DNA of 64,000 nt from Chryseobacterium sp. CY350 (GTDB lineage Bacteria; Bacteroidota; Bacteroidia; Flavobacteriales; Weeksellaceae): NCBI RefSeq assembly GCF_027945075.1, contig NZ_CP116034.1, positions 806,001-870,000 of the forward strand, read 5' to 3'. Shown in pieces: positions 1-9,549 of the stretch; the stretch's first letter is position 1; each line of letters begins with the position of its first letter. A program made the translations under genes and the position numbers. Under the pieces are notes generated by a model. The model was given only the letters and a program-made list of their open reading frames with translations. It searched no databases and was not told the origin of the DNA.

Positions 1-249
1 AATCCCAAGGATTAAATATACAACCTGAGAAATCAAGTAATAATAAGGATTAAACAGATTTCCTGCAAAACCTAAAAACCCAGGAAGTGCCAAACATAAG
101 CTGCAAAGCAGTACATAAATGATGATCACTTTGATCTTTATCGCCGGCTGATTTCTTCTGATCGCACCCAGAATACCCATCATAATTACCGCCAGCAACG
201 GCACTAAAATATATCTTAGAAATACACCTTTTACTGAAGAAAATTCCAT
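1..249 (-). CDS. tssN: Type VI secretion membrane protein TssN (partial, N-terminus only)
   Basis: Reading the minus strand from an ATG at 249 gives 83 open codons that run off the window edge. The start MEFSSVKGVFLRYILVP is followed by hydrophobic stretches at about residues 12-29, 38-57 and 67-83, split by a basic loop around the double Arg after GILGAI. This matches my memory of the start of TssN, a membrane protein specific to the Bacteroidetes T6SS subtype iii, where TssN-R are thought to replace the usual TssJLM complex. It lies 53 bp downstream of tssG on the same strand, which supports co-transcription. The TssN name is family recall from a short fragment; any multi-pass protein with a similar start would also fit. 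Confidence 0.55.
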   Translation of the reverse strand, partial: MEFSSVKGVFLRYILVPLLAVIMMGILGAIRRNQPAIKIKVIIIYVLLCSLCLALPGFLGFAGNLFNPYYYLISQVVYLILGI

Positions 250-302
250 TTAATTAAATTAATAGTGATTGTGATTGATGATTGTAAATATAATAAAATA
301 TT

Positions 303-1244
303 TTACAGAAAAGTAGAGAAACCAAGCCTGTTAGAATTTCTTTCGCCATCCTCCAGCATGAATGAATATTCTTTCTTTTCTGTTATAAAATTTTCTTCAA
401 TATCTACACTTACAGGAAGACAATAATCATACAAAGCCTGCAGAACTTTTCTGAAAGGATTTCCGGGAATGTACTTTTTCATATCTTGATAAGGAATGGG
501 CCCGATGTTTACAATCCAGTTTCTTTCGCCATCCATATGTCTACCGCTGGGAATGTAAGTAACCCCAAGTCTGGAGTTACCCAGAAGCATAGAATCATCT
601 TCCCTTTCTATCCTGTCTATGATATTTGGAGTGAACGTAATTTCCACAGGAACCCGCAGAAAAGAGGTAAGACATCGCTCAAACCATTTTTTGTCGCCGC
701 GAATCTGATGAAAAAACGGAATGATATGTATAAAAATGTAGGCACTTTTTTTGTCAAGCATTTTAACAACAGGCCAGAGTTCTGAAAAAACTTTTAGGAG
801 AGAATCTGTTTCACTTGCAAGATCAAAATCGTATTCTTTGAGTAATGCACCGATTTCCGTAAAGAAAATTTCAAGCTCAAAAGGTCTGAAAAACTTTCTA
901 GCGTCGTCTTCTACCCTCTTTTGCTTTCTAATTTCATTAACGACACTTTCTACATTTTTCCGTGATGTATTAAGCGATGGCGGGTGAAAAAGACCTTCCG
1001 GTAAATAGTCGTAAATACCTTCTCTATAGGTTTTTATACTTAAAACTTCTTCATCAAAACCAAGGTAATGACTGGAAATACTTTTGATATCTTTAAGATA
1101 AGCTCTGTCATTGATTCCGATCCTTTCAATAAAAATATTGCTGACTGCCCGATGGTATTTCAGGAGATTCACGGCAACTGCCTCAGCCTTAAAATCTGTC
1201 TGCAGTTTGTTGTAATGCATGTCTACAATGCTGGTGTCGTACAT
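303..1244 (-). CDS. tssG: Type VI secretion baseplate protein, TssG-like
   Basis: This is a 313-aa soluble protein with no signal peptide. The C-terminal third contains VNIGPIPYQDMKKYIPG followed by a hydrophobic helix. It resembles the TssG signature, in which a G-P-L/I turn and a (F/Y)-(L/I)-P-G turn precede the C-terminal helices. Length is close to usual TssG (about 300-340 aa). TssG binds two TssF copies to form the T6SS baseplate wedge. It precedes tssN in the same direction, and the partner tssF lies in this window at 57630-59513. Upstream, CAAATATT near 1300 is only a one-mismatch match to the Bacteroidetes -7 box. The identification rests on the motif, length and context; sequence divergence in this family leaves some doubt. 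Confidence 0.6.
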   Translation of the reverse strand: MYDTSIVDMHYNKLQTDFKAEAVAVNLLKYHRAVSNIFIERIGINDRAYLKDIKSISSHYLGFDEEVLSIKTYREGIYDYLPEGLFHPPSLNTSRKNVESVVNEIRKQKRVEDDARKFFRPFELEIFFTEIGALLKEYDFDLASETDSLLKVFSELWPVVKMLDKKSAYIFIHIIPFFHQIRGDKKWFERCLTSFLRVPVEITFTPNIIDRIEREDDSMLLGNSRLGVTYIPSGRHMDGERNWIVNIGPIPYQDMKKYIPGNPFRKVLQALYDYCLPVSVDIEENFITEKKEYSFMLEDGERNSNRLGFSTFL

Positions 1245-1465
1245 ACTCTCGTTCTGTGATGTGGTTGTTAGTGTAAAATAATATTTGAAAAAAATTAGCC
1301 AAATATTTTATAAATCCAATTTAGTGATAAAATTTGTGATATTGTGAGTATAAAAATAAAATTTAGAAATTTGATTCAAAACTTTGAAAGATTAAATTTA
1401 TTTAACAATGCTAAAAAGTTATTATAAAATAGATTGCATATTATCTGAATTCGGAAAGTGTACCT

Positions 1466-1473
1466 TATCTTTG
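1466..1473 (+). promoter_or_regulatory. Bacteroidetes -7 promoter box for the S1/P1 nuclease
   Basis: TATCTTTG matches TAnnTTTG exactly. A start site about 5 nt downstream leaves a leader near 19 nt to ATG 1497. It excludes a GTG at 1458, which would lie upstream of the transcript start. No clear -33 TTG at standard spacing. Confidence 0.55.
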
Positions 1474-1496
1474 TCGATCTAAAATTATTACTAAAA

Positions 1497-2288
1497 ATGA
1501 AAAGTATTTATTTAAAAATGCTGTTTTTGATGTTGATCTCCAGTTCTTTATATTCTTATGCGTGGGGATTGACGGGACATCGTGTTATTGCCGAGATTGC
1601 AGAAAACCACCTTTCCGGAAAAGCGCGAAGAGAAATAAAAAAAATGATGGGACAAGAACGTCTTGCTTACTGGGCAAACTGGCCGGATTTTATTAAATCT
1701 GATACTACCGGAGTCTGGAAGCAGACATCAGTGTGGCACTATGTAAACATTGATCCACAGACAGATTTTTCATCTTTTGAAAAAAATCTTAAAGCTCAAG
1801 CCGGGCCGAGCCTTTACTCTCAGATCAAAACTTTATCTGCGCAAATAAAAGACGAAAAAACTTCTGAGAAAGACAGAAAAATAGCTTTGATTTTTCTGAT
1901 TCATATGATGGGAGATCTTTCTCAGCCAATGCACACAGGAAGGTCTGAAGATCTTGGAGGAAATAAAATTAATGTTACTTATTTTGGAGAAAAAACAAAT
2001 TTGCACTCAGTATGGGACGGAAAATTAGTAGATTCTCAAAAATACAGTTACACGGAATATGCTAAGCTTTTGGATATTAAGTCGAACGACGAAGTAAAGC
2101 AAATTCAGTCGGGAACGTTAGAAAACTGGTTATTTGATTCTCATCAAATCGCCAATAAAATCTATGCACAGACACCAGACGGCTCAAAATTAGCATACGA
2201 TTATCAGTATAAATTTAATGATACAATGGAAAGACAGCTTCTATACGGAGGTTTAAGACTTGCAAAAGTGTTGAATGATTTATTTTAA
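1497..2288 (+). CDS. S1/P1-type zinc-dependent nuclease, secreted
   Basis: The protein is 263 aa from the ATG at 1497. A signal peptide ends SLYSYA, leaving Trp23 as mature residue 1. S1/P1 nucleases use that N-terminal Trp as a zinc ligand. All nine ligands of the trinuclear zinc site can be followed: W23 and H28 in WGLTGHR, Asp in WPDF, His in WHYVNI, the HMMGDLSQPMH block (His, Asp, His), and LHSVWD (His, Asp). These enzymes cleave single-stranded DNA and RNA and remove 3' phosphates; in a Gram-negative cell it would act in the periplasm or be exported. It stands alone between a T6SS end and rpoD, with its own promoter and a terminator at 2346-2373. An in-frame GTG 39 bp upstream was rejected because the -7 box lies downstream of it. 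Confidence 0.9.
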   Translation: MKSIYLKMLFLMLISSSLYSYAWGLTGHRVIAEIAENHLSGKARREIKKMMGQERLAYWANWPDFIKSDTTGVWKQTSVWHYVNIDPQTDFSSFEKNLKAQAGPSLYSQIKTLSAQIKDEKTSEKDRKIALIFLIHMMGDLSQPMHTGRSEDLGGNKINVTYFGEKTNLHSVWDGKLVDSQKYSYTEYAKLLDIKSNDEVKQIQSGTLENWLFDSHQIANKIYAQTPDGSKLAYDYQYKFNDTMERQLLYGGLRLAKVLNDLF

Positions 2289-2345
2289 ATTTGAATTGTG
2301 AATCTGTGAATTTTTAATGTTAATTTTTAAATTCAATATAAATAG

Positions 2346-2373
2346 AAAGTGAGGCTTCGGTTTCACTTTTTTT
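2346..2373 (+). terminator. Intrinsic terminator after the S1/P1 nuclease
   Basis: AAAGTGA pairs with TCACTTT around a 10-nt loop, followed by a T run. Confidence 0.7.
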
Positions 2374-2641
2374 ATTTTCCACAATTCTACTACTTGTTTA
2401 GAAAATTATTGTAAATACTTAATTAATAAAAGATTGGTATGATTCATAAACCTGCCGATAGGTTTTATAGAAAGCTACGCTAATTGAAGATGATCTGTAC
2501 ATTAGATAATCAAGAGCGATAATTTACAACTAATTTCTCAACCATATTTTAATTAAATAAAAAATTATTAAAATCTCTGTAACCTTTTTAATATCTCAAA
2601 CGTATAATAGAATAGTAACTCTATTTTTGAGAATAAAATAA
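2374..2641 (+). promoter_or_regulatory. rpoD upstream region with -7 box
   Basis: This 268-bp AT-rich stretch has no gene. TATTTTTG at 2622-2629 is an exact TAnnTTTG box, and its start site would lie only about 8 nt before the rpoD ATG. A small hairpin (AAACCT-GCCGAT-AGGTTT) sits at 2448-2465, of unknown meaning. Additional upstream promoters are possible. Confidence 0.45.
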
Positions 2642-3508
2642 ATGAGACAATTAAAAATAACCAAGCAGGTTACCAACAGGGAAACCGCTTCACTAGACAA
2701 GTATTTGCAGGAAATCGGTAAAGTAGAATTGATTACGGCAGACGAAGAAGTTGATTTGGCACAAAAAATCCGCGCCGGCGATAGAGTCGCGTTGGAAAAA
2801 TTGATCAAAGCCAACCTTCGTTTTGTAGTTTCAGTATCTAAACAATACCAAAATCAGGGACTTTCTCTTCCCGATTTGATCAATGAAGGGAATTTAGGAC
2901 TGATGAAAGCTGCAAAAAGATATGACGAAACAAGAGGTTTTAAATTTATCTCTTACGCCGTATGGTGGATTCGTCAGTCGATTTTACAGGCTTTGGCTGA
3001 ACAGTCGAGGATTGTAAGATTGCCACTGAACAAAATTGGTTCGATCAACAAAATCAATAAAGCTTACGCTCACCTTGAGCAGGAAAATGAAAGACCACCT
3101 TCTCCGGAAGAATTGGCTGAAGTTCTTGACATGAGTGAAGAAGACATCAAAGAATCAATGAAAAACTCTGGAAGACACCTATCAATGGACGCACCATTGG
3201 TAGAAGGAGAAGATTCTAACTTGTATGACGTATTGCGTTCAGGAGAATCTCCTAGTCCGGATAAAGATTTGATGCTGGAATCTCTTCAGATTGAAATTGA
3301 AAGAGCATTAAATACATTGACTCCAAGAGAGGCAGATTTGGTAAGATTGTATTTTGGACTGAACGGTAAACATCCAATGACATTAGAGGAAATCGGTGAA
3401 ACTTTTGACCTTACAAGAGAGAGAGTTCGTCAGATCAAGGAAAAAGCAATTAAAAGACTAAAACATAATACGAGAAGTAAAATTTTGAAATCTTATTTAG
3501 GTAAATAA
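2642..3508 (+). CDS. rpoD: RNA polymerase primary sigma factor RpoD/SigA
   Basis: This 288-aa protein is the housekeeping sigma factor. It shows region 1.2 ([16 protein letters not shown]), regions 2.1-2.4 ([17 protein letters not shown], then [16 protein letters not shown]), region 3 ([12 protein letters not shown]), and the region 4.2 helix-turn-helix [18 protein letters not shown]. Like other Bacteroidetes primary sigmas it lacks the acidic region 1.1 and the long non-conserved insert, which explains the short length compared with about 610 aa in E. coli. It directs RNA polymerase to the TAnnTTTG promoters seen throughout the window. It is monocistronic, closed by a strong terminator at 3530-3565. 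A -7 box sits almost next to the ATG, so its message may have a very short leader. Confidence 0.97.
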   Translation: MRQLKITKQVTNRETASLDKYLQEIGKVELITADEEVDLAQKIRAGDRVALEKLIKANLRFVVSVSKQYQNQGLSLPDLINEGNLGLMKAAKRYDETRGFKFISYAVWWIRQSILQALAEQSRIVRLPLNKIGSINKINKAYAHLEQENERPPSPEELAEVLDMSEEDIKESMKNSGRHLSMDAPLVEGEDSNLYDVLRSGESPSPDKDLMLESLQIEIERALNTLTPREADLVRLYFGLNGKHPMTLEEIGETFDLTRERVRQIKEKAIKRLKHNTRSKILKSYLGK

Positions 3509-3529
3509 TTTTAGTTTTAATAATTAAGG

Positions 3530-3565
3530 AGCGGAGTCTGAATTTTTCAGGCTCCGCTTTTTTTT
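3530..3565 (+). terminator. Intrinsic terminator after rpoD
   Basis: A 13-bp stem (AGCGGAGTCTGAA with its near-perfect complement at 3546-3558) is followed by seven T. Confidence 0.9.
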
Positions 3566-3742
3566 GCAAAAATTATGAATATCTTTAACTGATTAAACTT
3601 GTAGGTTTAAAAATAAACTTAAATTTTATAATTTTAGCGCAAATACAATGAAAAAATTGAAAAATTAGTGTATATTTCTCCCGAAAAGCAAAATTAAAGA
3701 ATAATTATCTAAAACAGATGCTTTAGAAAAATTTAAAAATAA

Positions 3743-4861
3743 ATGAACCATATTTCAATTATCGGAGCCGGAATTGGTGGCTTAACTTTAGGAAACGTTC
3801 TGAAGCAGCAGAATTTAGACTTTACCATTTACGAATCTGCACAGGCAATAAAACCTGTGGGAGCAGGAATTATGATGGCAGTTAATGCAATGCAGATTTT
3901 CGACAAACTCGGTTTAAAAGAACAAATTGAAAATGCAGGAAACAAAATTCATGGAATTTCTATCACTGATGAAAAACTGAAAACAATTTCTACAAATAAT
4001 ATTTTAGCTTTAGAAAAGAAATTTAGTTCCTATAATGTCGCGATTCAAAGAGCTGATTTGCAAAATATTTTGGCAAAAAATCTAGGTTATGAAAATATAG
4101 AACTTGATCATCAATTAAATAGAATTGAAAAAACAGAAAATTATCACTTAACGTTCAAAAATGGCGATAACATTGAAAGCAAAATCGTTTTCGGCGCAGA
4201 TGGAATTCACTCAAAAATTCGAAATCAAATTTTCAAAACGGGAAAAATCAGAAATGCTGAACAAAAATGCTGGCGCGGATTAACCCAATTTAATCTTCCT
4301 GAAAAATATCTTCATCATGCTTTAGAAATTTGGGGAAAAGGAAAACGCTTTGGTTTTGTTAAAATTTCTGAAAATAAAGTCTACTGGTACGCTTTGATCA
4401 ACCAAAATAATTTTACAGAAAATATTGATCTAATTGAAACGTTCAGTGATTTTGACCCTTTAATTCTACAAATTCTGGAATCTACAAAACGCGAAAATAT
4501 AATTGTGAATGATATCATTGACCTCGCTCCTATTCCCAAATGGTTTTCAGAAAACCTCTGTCTCATCGGCGACGCGGCTCACGCCACAACTCCTAATATG
4601 GGACAAGGAGCTTGTCAGTCGATTGAAGATGCTTATGTAATTGGGAAACTCTTAGAAAAAAACAGGAATTTTAATTCAGTATTTGAAGATTTTCAAAATA
4701 TCAGAAGAAAAAAAGTTGATCATATCGTAAAAACCAGCTGGACAATTGGTAAGGTTTCGCAATGGGAAAAAGGAAACGCGATCCGGAATTTTTTCATGAG
4801 ATTAATACCTGAAAGTACTAATCAGAAGATGATTGAGAAAATATTACAACTGGAAATATAA
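3743..4861 (+). CDS. FAD-dependent monooxygenase (aromatic hydroxylase type)
   Basis: This 372-aa protein belongs to the class A flavoprotein monooxygenases. The dinucleotide fold GAGIGG is at residues 8-13, the FAD/NADPH DG motif (GADGIHSKIR) near residues 150-160, and the FAD ribityl GD motif (LIGDAAHATTPNMGQGA) near 273-289. These enzymes use NAD(P)H and oxygen to hydroxylate a small organic substrate. Length and motifs resemble FAD-dependent urate hydroxylase and related proteins, and superficially Tet(X), but no residue I can see fixes a substrate. It is a single gene between the rpoD terminator and a bidirectional terminator. The upstream sequence has only an imperfect -7 box (TAATTTTA). 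Confidence 0.85.
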   Translation: MNHISIIGAGIGGLTLGNVLKQQNLDFTIYESAQAIKPVGAGIMMAVNAMQIFDKLGLKEQIENAGNKIHGISITDEKLKTISTNNILALEKKFSSYNVAIQRADLQNILAKNLGYENIELDHQLNRIEKTENYHLTFKNGDNIESKIVFGADGIHSKIRNQIFKTGKIRNAEQKCWRGLTQFNLPEKYLHHALEIWGKGKRFGFVKISENKVYWYALINQNNFTENIDLIETFSDFDPLILQILESTKRENIIVNDIIDLAPIPKWFSENLCLIGDAAHATTPNMGQGACQSIEDAYVIGKLLEKNRNFNSVFEDFQNIRRKKVDHIVKTSWTIGKVSQWEKGNAIRNFFMRLIPESTNQKMIEKILQLEI

Positions 4862-4862
4862 A

Positions 4863-4891
4863 AAAAAGAAACTCTTACAAGGGTTTCTTTT
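4863..4891. terminator. Bidirectional terminator between convergent genes
   Basis: AAAAGAAAC pairs with GTTTCTTTT (9 bp), flanked by A and T runs, between the monooxygenase (+) and SulP gene (-). Confidence 0.75.
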
Positions 4892-4918
4892 TACATTTTA
4901 TAAGGACTTACTCATTTT

Positions 4919-6451
4919 TTATTTAGGTAGTACTTTATATGTAGGATCTTCATCAATATTCACTTCTATAAAACCTTCTGCATTCTTTAATAGTCTTGTA
5001 CAATCTGCGCTTAGATGTTTTAAAATCACTTTTTTGTGATTATTTTCATATTTTTCTATTACTTTTTTTAAAGTCTCGATTGCCGACATATCTACAATTC
5101 TGGATTCCTTAAAGTCAATAATAATTTTTTGGGGATCACCGACGAAATCAAATTTTTCTGTAAATGCAGCAGTACTGCCAAAAAATAAAGGTCCGTAAAT
5201 TTCATAAATTCTATTACCATCACTATCAGTAGATTTTCTTGCTCTAATTCGTTTTGCGCTGTCCCATGCAAAAACTAATGCTGAGATTATCACTCCAATC
5301 AGAACGGCCAACGCTAAATTATGCAGTAAAACCGTAATAACCGCTACAGTAATTCCGACAAAAATATCAGATTTTGGCATTTTCGTGATGATTCTGAATG
5401 ATGCCCACTGAAATGTACCAATCGCTACCATCATCATTACACCTACCAGTGCAGCCATCGGAATCTGTTCGATTACAGGACCACCTGCCAAAATGATGAT
5501 CAAAATAGTGACAGCTCCAATAATTGCAGAAATTTTGGTTCTCGCGCCCGCATCAATATTTACCAAAGTCTGTGCTACCATTGCGCAACCGCCCATTCCT
5601 CCAAAAAAACCGTTGGTAATATTAGCAATTCCCTGAGCCATTGCCTCTTGATTTGATTTTCCTTTTGTATTGGTAATTTCATCTACCATATTCAGAGTCA
5701 GAAGTGATTCTATTAATCCTACGCCCGCCATAATTGCAGCATAAGGCAAAATAATCTGAAAAGTTTCTATAGAAACAGGAATATTCGGTATGTGAAATTT
5801 TGGCAACGATCCGCTTACAGAAGCAATATCGATTACCTTTTTAGTATCTATTTTGAGAAAATAAACGACTGCGAACACTACAATGATTGCGACTAGAGAA
5901 GCCGGTACAGCTTTGGTAATCTTTGGAAAAACTATTACAATTGCGATCGTAAGTACCGTTAAACCCAGCATGGTATAAAATGGTGCACCATGCATTAAAG
6001 TGGAAACTCCATTTTCTACGACTTCAAATTGGGCAACCTGTGCCATAAAAATAATAACGGCAAGACCATTCAGGAAACCGTACATTACAGGTTGAGGAAT
6101 TAACCTTACAAATTTCCCTAATTTTAAAACTCCCACAGAAAACTGAATTATCCCAGCCAAAACTACGGTCGCAAACAAATATTCAACACCATGAGCAGCT
6201 GCTAAAGCGATCAAAACTACTATGGTCGCTCCGGCACCACCTGAAACCATTCCGGGGCGGCCACCTAGAAAAGCGGTTACGATTCCCATCAAAAAAGCAG
6301 CGTAAAGTCCCGTCAAAGGTGACAGACCTGCAAGTATTGCAAAAGATAATGATTCAGGAATCATCGTCATTGCAACCGTAAGTCCTGCTAATATTTCAGT
6401 TTTTAAATTGACATTTTTTAATGATTGAAAACTTATTGTAATGTTTTCCAT
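4919..6451 (-). CDS. SulP family anion transporter with STAS domain
   Basis: This 510-aa membrane protein starts with the SulP signature (LAGLTVAMTMIPESLSFA, then LSPLTGLYAAF). About ten to twelve hydrophobic segments follow up to near residue 395. The C-terminal cytoplasmic STAS domain (about 415-510) contains IIIDFKESRIVDMSAIETL. SulP proteins carry sulfate, bicarbonate, chloride or dicarboxylates, coupled to H+ or Na+. The sequence does not reveal the substrate, and the bicarbonate-type carbonic anhydrase neighbour often found in bacteria is absent here. It is monocistronic, convergent with the monooxygenase. If it carries sulfate, it could feed the sulfur-lipid genes at 16.6 kb, but that link is speculative. 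Confidence 0.92.
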   Translation of the reverse strand: MENITISFQSLKNVNLKTEILAGLTVAMTMIPESLSFAILAGLSPLTGLYAAFLMGIVTAFLGGRPGMVSGGAGATIVVLIALAAAHGVEYLFATVVLAGIIQFSVGVLKLGKFVRLIPQPVMYGFLNGLAVIIFMAQVAQFEVVENGVSTLMHGAPFYTMLGLTVLTIAIVIVFPKITKAVPASLVAIIVVFAVVYFLKIDTKKVIDIASVSGSLPKFHIPNIPVSIETFQIILPYAAIMAGVGLIESLLTLNMVDEITNTKGKSNQEAMAQGIANITNGFFGGMGGCAMVAQTLVNIDAGARTKISAIIGAVTILIIILAGGPVIEQIPMAALVGVMMMVAIGTFQWASFRIITKMPKSDIFVGITVAVITVLLHNLALAVLIGVIISALVFAWDSAKRIRARKSTDSDGNRIYEIYGPLFFGSTAAFTEKFDFVGDPQKIIIDFKESRIVDMSAIETLKKVIEKYENNHKKVILKHLSADCTRLLKNAEGFIEVNIDEDPTYKVLPK

Positions 6452-6705
6452 AAAGTAAAAAGATATATATTATTCCTCAAAGAGTTGGGAACTACATTAT
6501 TAAAATCAGTTTGAATTACATAAGAATTCTGTCCAAAAAAGCAATTCCGGATATATAAATCATAAATCTAAATCAAGGCGATGTGATTTGCAATGTTGCA
6601 GAACAGAATTTTGTCATAAGAAGTGGCAAATTTATAAAAATTTAGTTAAGTTTTACAAATTTTCGTACATCGCCAGCGAAACCAATTTAAAGAAAATACA
6701 TCTTA

Positions 6706-6745
6706 TAAAAAAAGAGAAACCTACGTTGAGCTTCTCTTTTTTCTT
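6706..6745. terminator. Terminator after the DUF3347 gene
   Basis: AAAAAGAGAA (6710-6719) pairs with TTCTCTTTTT (from 6731), with A and T runs on both sides. The rest of 6452-6705 is AT-rich and shows no gene. Confidence 0.65.
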
Positions 6746-6749
6746 TTTT

Positions 6750-7223
6750 TTACTTTATTTCAGATTTTACAGATCCGCAGTCAAGCATCGATTTTCCGTA
6801 ATAAGGATTTACGATTTGCTTTTCGCTGCTTAGCCAACTTCCTTTTGCCATCGGACAGTATTGTACGAAAATGGTTTTGTCAGACAATTTATTTTCTTTA
6901 GCCAAACCAATCATGATATCTGATAAATTGTAAAATGCTTTTCTCTGAGTTTCAATTTTTTTTCCCTGAGCAATCGTCGTGGCATCAGTTTTTAACGAAA
7001 TCAGATTCTTTTCTGCAATCATTTTTGCATTAACGGTTTTAGAAGTTTTTAAAAATTCTCCTGCAGCCATCGAAGTTTTCTTTACATCATCCGAAGCCAA
7101 AGCAGATTTTACAGAAAGATAATTCTGATAGAGCTTTACCAACTGCGGATTTGATTTTGACTGTGCCGTTGTTGAAACAAATCCTATTAAGACGAAAAGA
7201 AATGTTATTATATATTTTTTCAT
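6750..7223 (-). CDS. DUF3347 domain periplasmic protein
   Basis: This 157-aa protein has a signal peptide (MKKYIITFLFVLIGFVSTTA). The C-terminal part carries the DUF3347 pattern: YCPMAKGSWLSSEKQIVNPYYGKSMLDCG. Conserved Cys, Met and Trp residues in this region resemble metal-handling sequences, and the family is often found near or fused to CusB-type copper efflux adaptors in Bacteroidetes. No copper gene is visible next to it here, so a copper role is only a suggestion from the family. The -7 box TATATT-type match CAAATTTA is at 7243-7250, giving a leader near 15 nt. It shares direction with the upstream TonB-dependent receptor but is separated from it by a terminator. Confidence 0.75.
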   Translation of the reverse strand: MKKYIITFLFVLIGFVSTTAQSKSNPQLVKLYQNYLSVKSALASDDVKKTSMAAGEFLKTSKTVNAKMIAEKNLISLKTDATTIAQGKKIETQRKAFYNLSDIMIGLAKENKLSDKTIFVQYCPMAKGSWLSSEKQIVNPYYGKSMLDCGSVKSEIK

Positions 7224-7242
7224 AATATTTTTATAATTGAGA

Positions 7243-7250
7243 CAAATTTA
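7243..7250 (-). promoter_or_regulatory. -7 promoter box for the DUF3347 gene
   Basis: Minus-strand TAAATTTG matches TAnnTTTG; the inferred leader is about 15 nt. Confidence 0.5.
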
Positions 7251-7267
7251 AATGAATAATTCAGAAT

Positions 7268-7296
7268 AAAAAAAACTCCTGAAAATTCGGGAGTTT
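7268..7296 (-). terminator. Terminator after the TonB-dependent receptor
   Basis: Minus-strand hairpin AAACTCC/GGAGTTT followed by a T run, immediately after the receptor stop codon. Confidence 0.75.
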
Positions 7297-7302
7297 GAAA
7301 TC

Positions 7303-9507
7303 TTATTTTATTTTAAACTCAAGTTTTACATTAAAAAACCTTCCCGTCAACCGTACCGGAACAGGATACATCAAATTTGTATTCGCATCGGTAATCCATT
7401 GATTGGAAACCGTATTATTGATATTAAACGCATTGAAAACCTGAACACCTAAAATCAACTCTTCAAAATTCCCCCAAAATCCGTAGGTTTTTTTATTGTC
7501 TTTTCTGTCAATAAATACCTTCGATAATCCGATATCTACTCTTTTATAAGAAGGTAAAGTTTTTTGATATTGATAAGGATCTGTGAAAACAGGTGCTCCG
7601 TTTGGTAATCCCATCGCATAAGTCAACGTTAAATTCACACGCATAGAAGGAAATTTCGGCATATAATCCTGATAAAACATGGCAAATCTGAATCTTTGAT
7701 CCGTAGGTCTAGGAATATCTCCTTTACCATCAATATTTTCATAAATTCTTGCATAACTGGCAGATAACCATGAATCTACACCTGGAACAAATTCTCCAAA
7801 CAACCTTGTATCAATTCCGTAAGCGTATCCTGTCGCATTATTTTTTCCTGAATATCTAATTCTCACATTATCCATATAATAAGGAATCAGGTTATCCATC
7901 TTTTTATAATACAATTCGGTGGTAAGTTTGAAAGGGCGATTGTCAAATTCAAACTCAAAATCATTAGCAACGATTGCCTGAATCGAACGCTGGGATTTTA
8001 TATTAGAATTAAAATTTCCATTGAGATCTTTTATTTCTTTGTAAAAAGGTGCCTGATAATAAACTCCTCCTGAAATTCTGAACAACATATCTGTATTCCA
8101 ATCTGGTTTTATTGCAAACTGTGCTCTTGGTGAGAAAATCGTTTCATCATTGAAACTCCAGTGAGCAACTCTAGCGCCGGCGTTGACGAAAACTTTGCTT
8201 GATCCCCAATAAAACTTTTGAGAATATTGAGCGTAAGCTGAAAGTCTTGTCGGCTCAATTTTATTATTTCCGGCAATGCTGTAATATAAGTCTAAATCTG
8301 ACGCGTCAGGAAACCTCGGATCGTCAACAGGATGCGGAATACTGTAACCTGAAGAGTCAACTAATTTCCACTCATTGGTGAGATCACTCAGATTTTCTTT
8401 TTCGAATTTAAAACCAACTTCAATATCTGTATTGATATTGGGTGAAAAACGGGTTCTAAACTGCGTTCCGTATGTTCTTACGAAAAGATCATTTCGTGCG
8501 TGTTCTATCTGTCCGGCAACATCATATGAGGTTACAGGATTTCCAGTAATGGGATCAAATGTTTGCAAGATGTAACTTGAAGATATCGTGTAATATTCCT
8601 TCTCTCTGTTCTGATAAGCAAACGTGTCTAAAGTAAATCTCCATTTATCAGACGGTTTATAATTCATCGAGAACGTTCCCATCATATTTTTATACTGATC
8701 ATTTTCTTTACCATTATAAAAAACAGAGAGATTAATTGGTCGTTGTATAGATCCAAAATCTACAGAACGTTCCTTAGGAAACATCTCGTAGTCGTTTTTT
8801 GAATAATATCCGATGAATGACATTGTAAATTTTTCACTTACATGATAATTCAGATAGGTCTGAAAATCAAAGTATTTCGGGTTGAAATCTGTATCTTCAT
8901 TCAGCGTATTCAAAACTAGATTGGTATTTCTGTATCTTCCTGAAAATAAAGCGGTCAGTTTATTATTTTTTGATGCTAAACCTGTTGTCAACCGTCCACC
9001 AATTAAACTTGCTTCACCTGAAAGTTCAAATTTCTCCGGCTCTCGGTAATAAATATTTAAAGCTGAAGACATTTTATCACCATATCTCGGCTCAAATCCT
9101 CCGGCAGAAAAGTTGACCGTAGAAACCATATCCGGATTGATGATACTGAGACCTTCCTGCTGAGAATTTCTAATCAGAAAAGGACGGTAAATTTCAATAT
9201 CATTAATGTAAATAAGGTTTTCGTCATAGTTTCCACCACGCACCATGTATTGTGAAGAAAGCTCTGTATTTGAGTTTACAGACGGCAAGGTTTTTATTAT
9301 TCCTTCAATACCTCCGGAAATGCTTGCAACATTCTGAGCATCTTTGGCAGATATTTTTACCGTGGTAAGGTCATTAGTACTTCCAACTACTTTTTTTTGG
9401 AAAACGACTTCCTCAATATCTGTTGTTCTTGTAGTATCTCTTTTTTTTGTTTGAGAGAATACTAACATGGGAACCATAAGGCTCAGTGGTAAAACTAGTT
9501 TTTTCAA
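7303..9507 (-). CDS. TonB-dependent outer-membrane receptor
   Basis: This 734-aa protein has a signal peptide ending at VFSQ. A plausible TonB box lies at TDIEEVVFQKK. The plug domain (about residues 45-150) includes TVKISAKDAQNV and SQYMVRGGNYDENLIYINDIEIYRP. A 22-strand-type barrel rich in aromatic residues follows, ending in the sequence FFNVKLEFKIK with alternating outward residues. It lacks the N-terminal carboxypeptidase-regulatory-like domain of SusC-type receptors, and no SusD partner is adjacent, so it is not a standard SusCD glycan importer. The substrate (metal chelate, vitamin or other) cannot be told from the sequence. It forms its own transcription unit. Confidence 0.9.
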   Translation of the reverse strand: MKKLVLPLSLMVPMLVFSQTKKRDTTRTTDIEEVVFQKKVVGSTNDLTTVKISAKDAQNVASISGGIEGIIKTLPSVNSNTELSSQYMVRGGNYDENLIYINDIEIYRPFLIRNSQQEGLSIINPDMVSTVNFSAGGFEPRYGDKMSSALNIYYREPEKFELSGEASLIGGRLTTGLASKNNKLTALFSGRYRNTNLVLNTLNEDTDFNPKYFDFQTYLNYHVSEKFTMSFIGYYSKNDYEMFPKERSVDFGSIQRPINLSVFYNGKENDQYKNMMGTFSMNYKPSDKWRFTLDTFAYQNREKEYYTISSSYILQTFDPITGNPVTSYDVAGQIEHARNDLFVRTYGTQFRTRFSPNINTDIEVGFKFEKENLSDLTNEWKLVDSSGYSIPHPVDDPRFPDASDLDLYYSIAGNNKIEPTRLSAYAQYSQKFYWGSSKVFVNAGARVAHWSFNDETIFSPRAQFAIKPDWNTDMLFRISGGVYYQAPFYKEIKDLNGNFNSNIKSQRSIQAIVANDFEFEFDNRPFKLTTELYYKKMDNLIPYYMDNVRIRYSGKNNATGYAYGIDTRLFGEFVPGVDSWLSASYARIYENIDGKGDIPRPTDQRFRFAMFYQDYMPKFPSMRVNLTLTYAMGLPNGAPVFTDPYQYQKTLPSYKRVDIGLSKVFIDRKDNKKTYGFWGNFEELILGVQVFNAFNINNTVSNQWITDANTNLMYPVPVRLTGRFFNVKLEFKIK

Positions 9508-9549
9508 AAGGAATGTTTTAGAATTCTAAAATTAAGGATTTTTTAACAA

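Noticed and set aside
1458..1496. GTG start for the S1/P1 nuclease
   Set aside because: The -7 box at 1466-1473 lies downstream; ATG 1497 starts a standard signal peptide.
3743..4861. Tet(X)-type tetracycline monooxygenase
   Set aside because: Shares only general FAD monooxygenase motifs and similar length; no specific substrate-binding sequence recognised.
7303..9507. SusC of a polysaccharide locus
   Set aside because: No CarboxypepD-like N-domain and no SusD neighbour.
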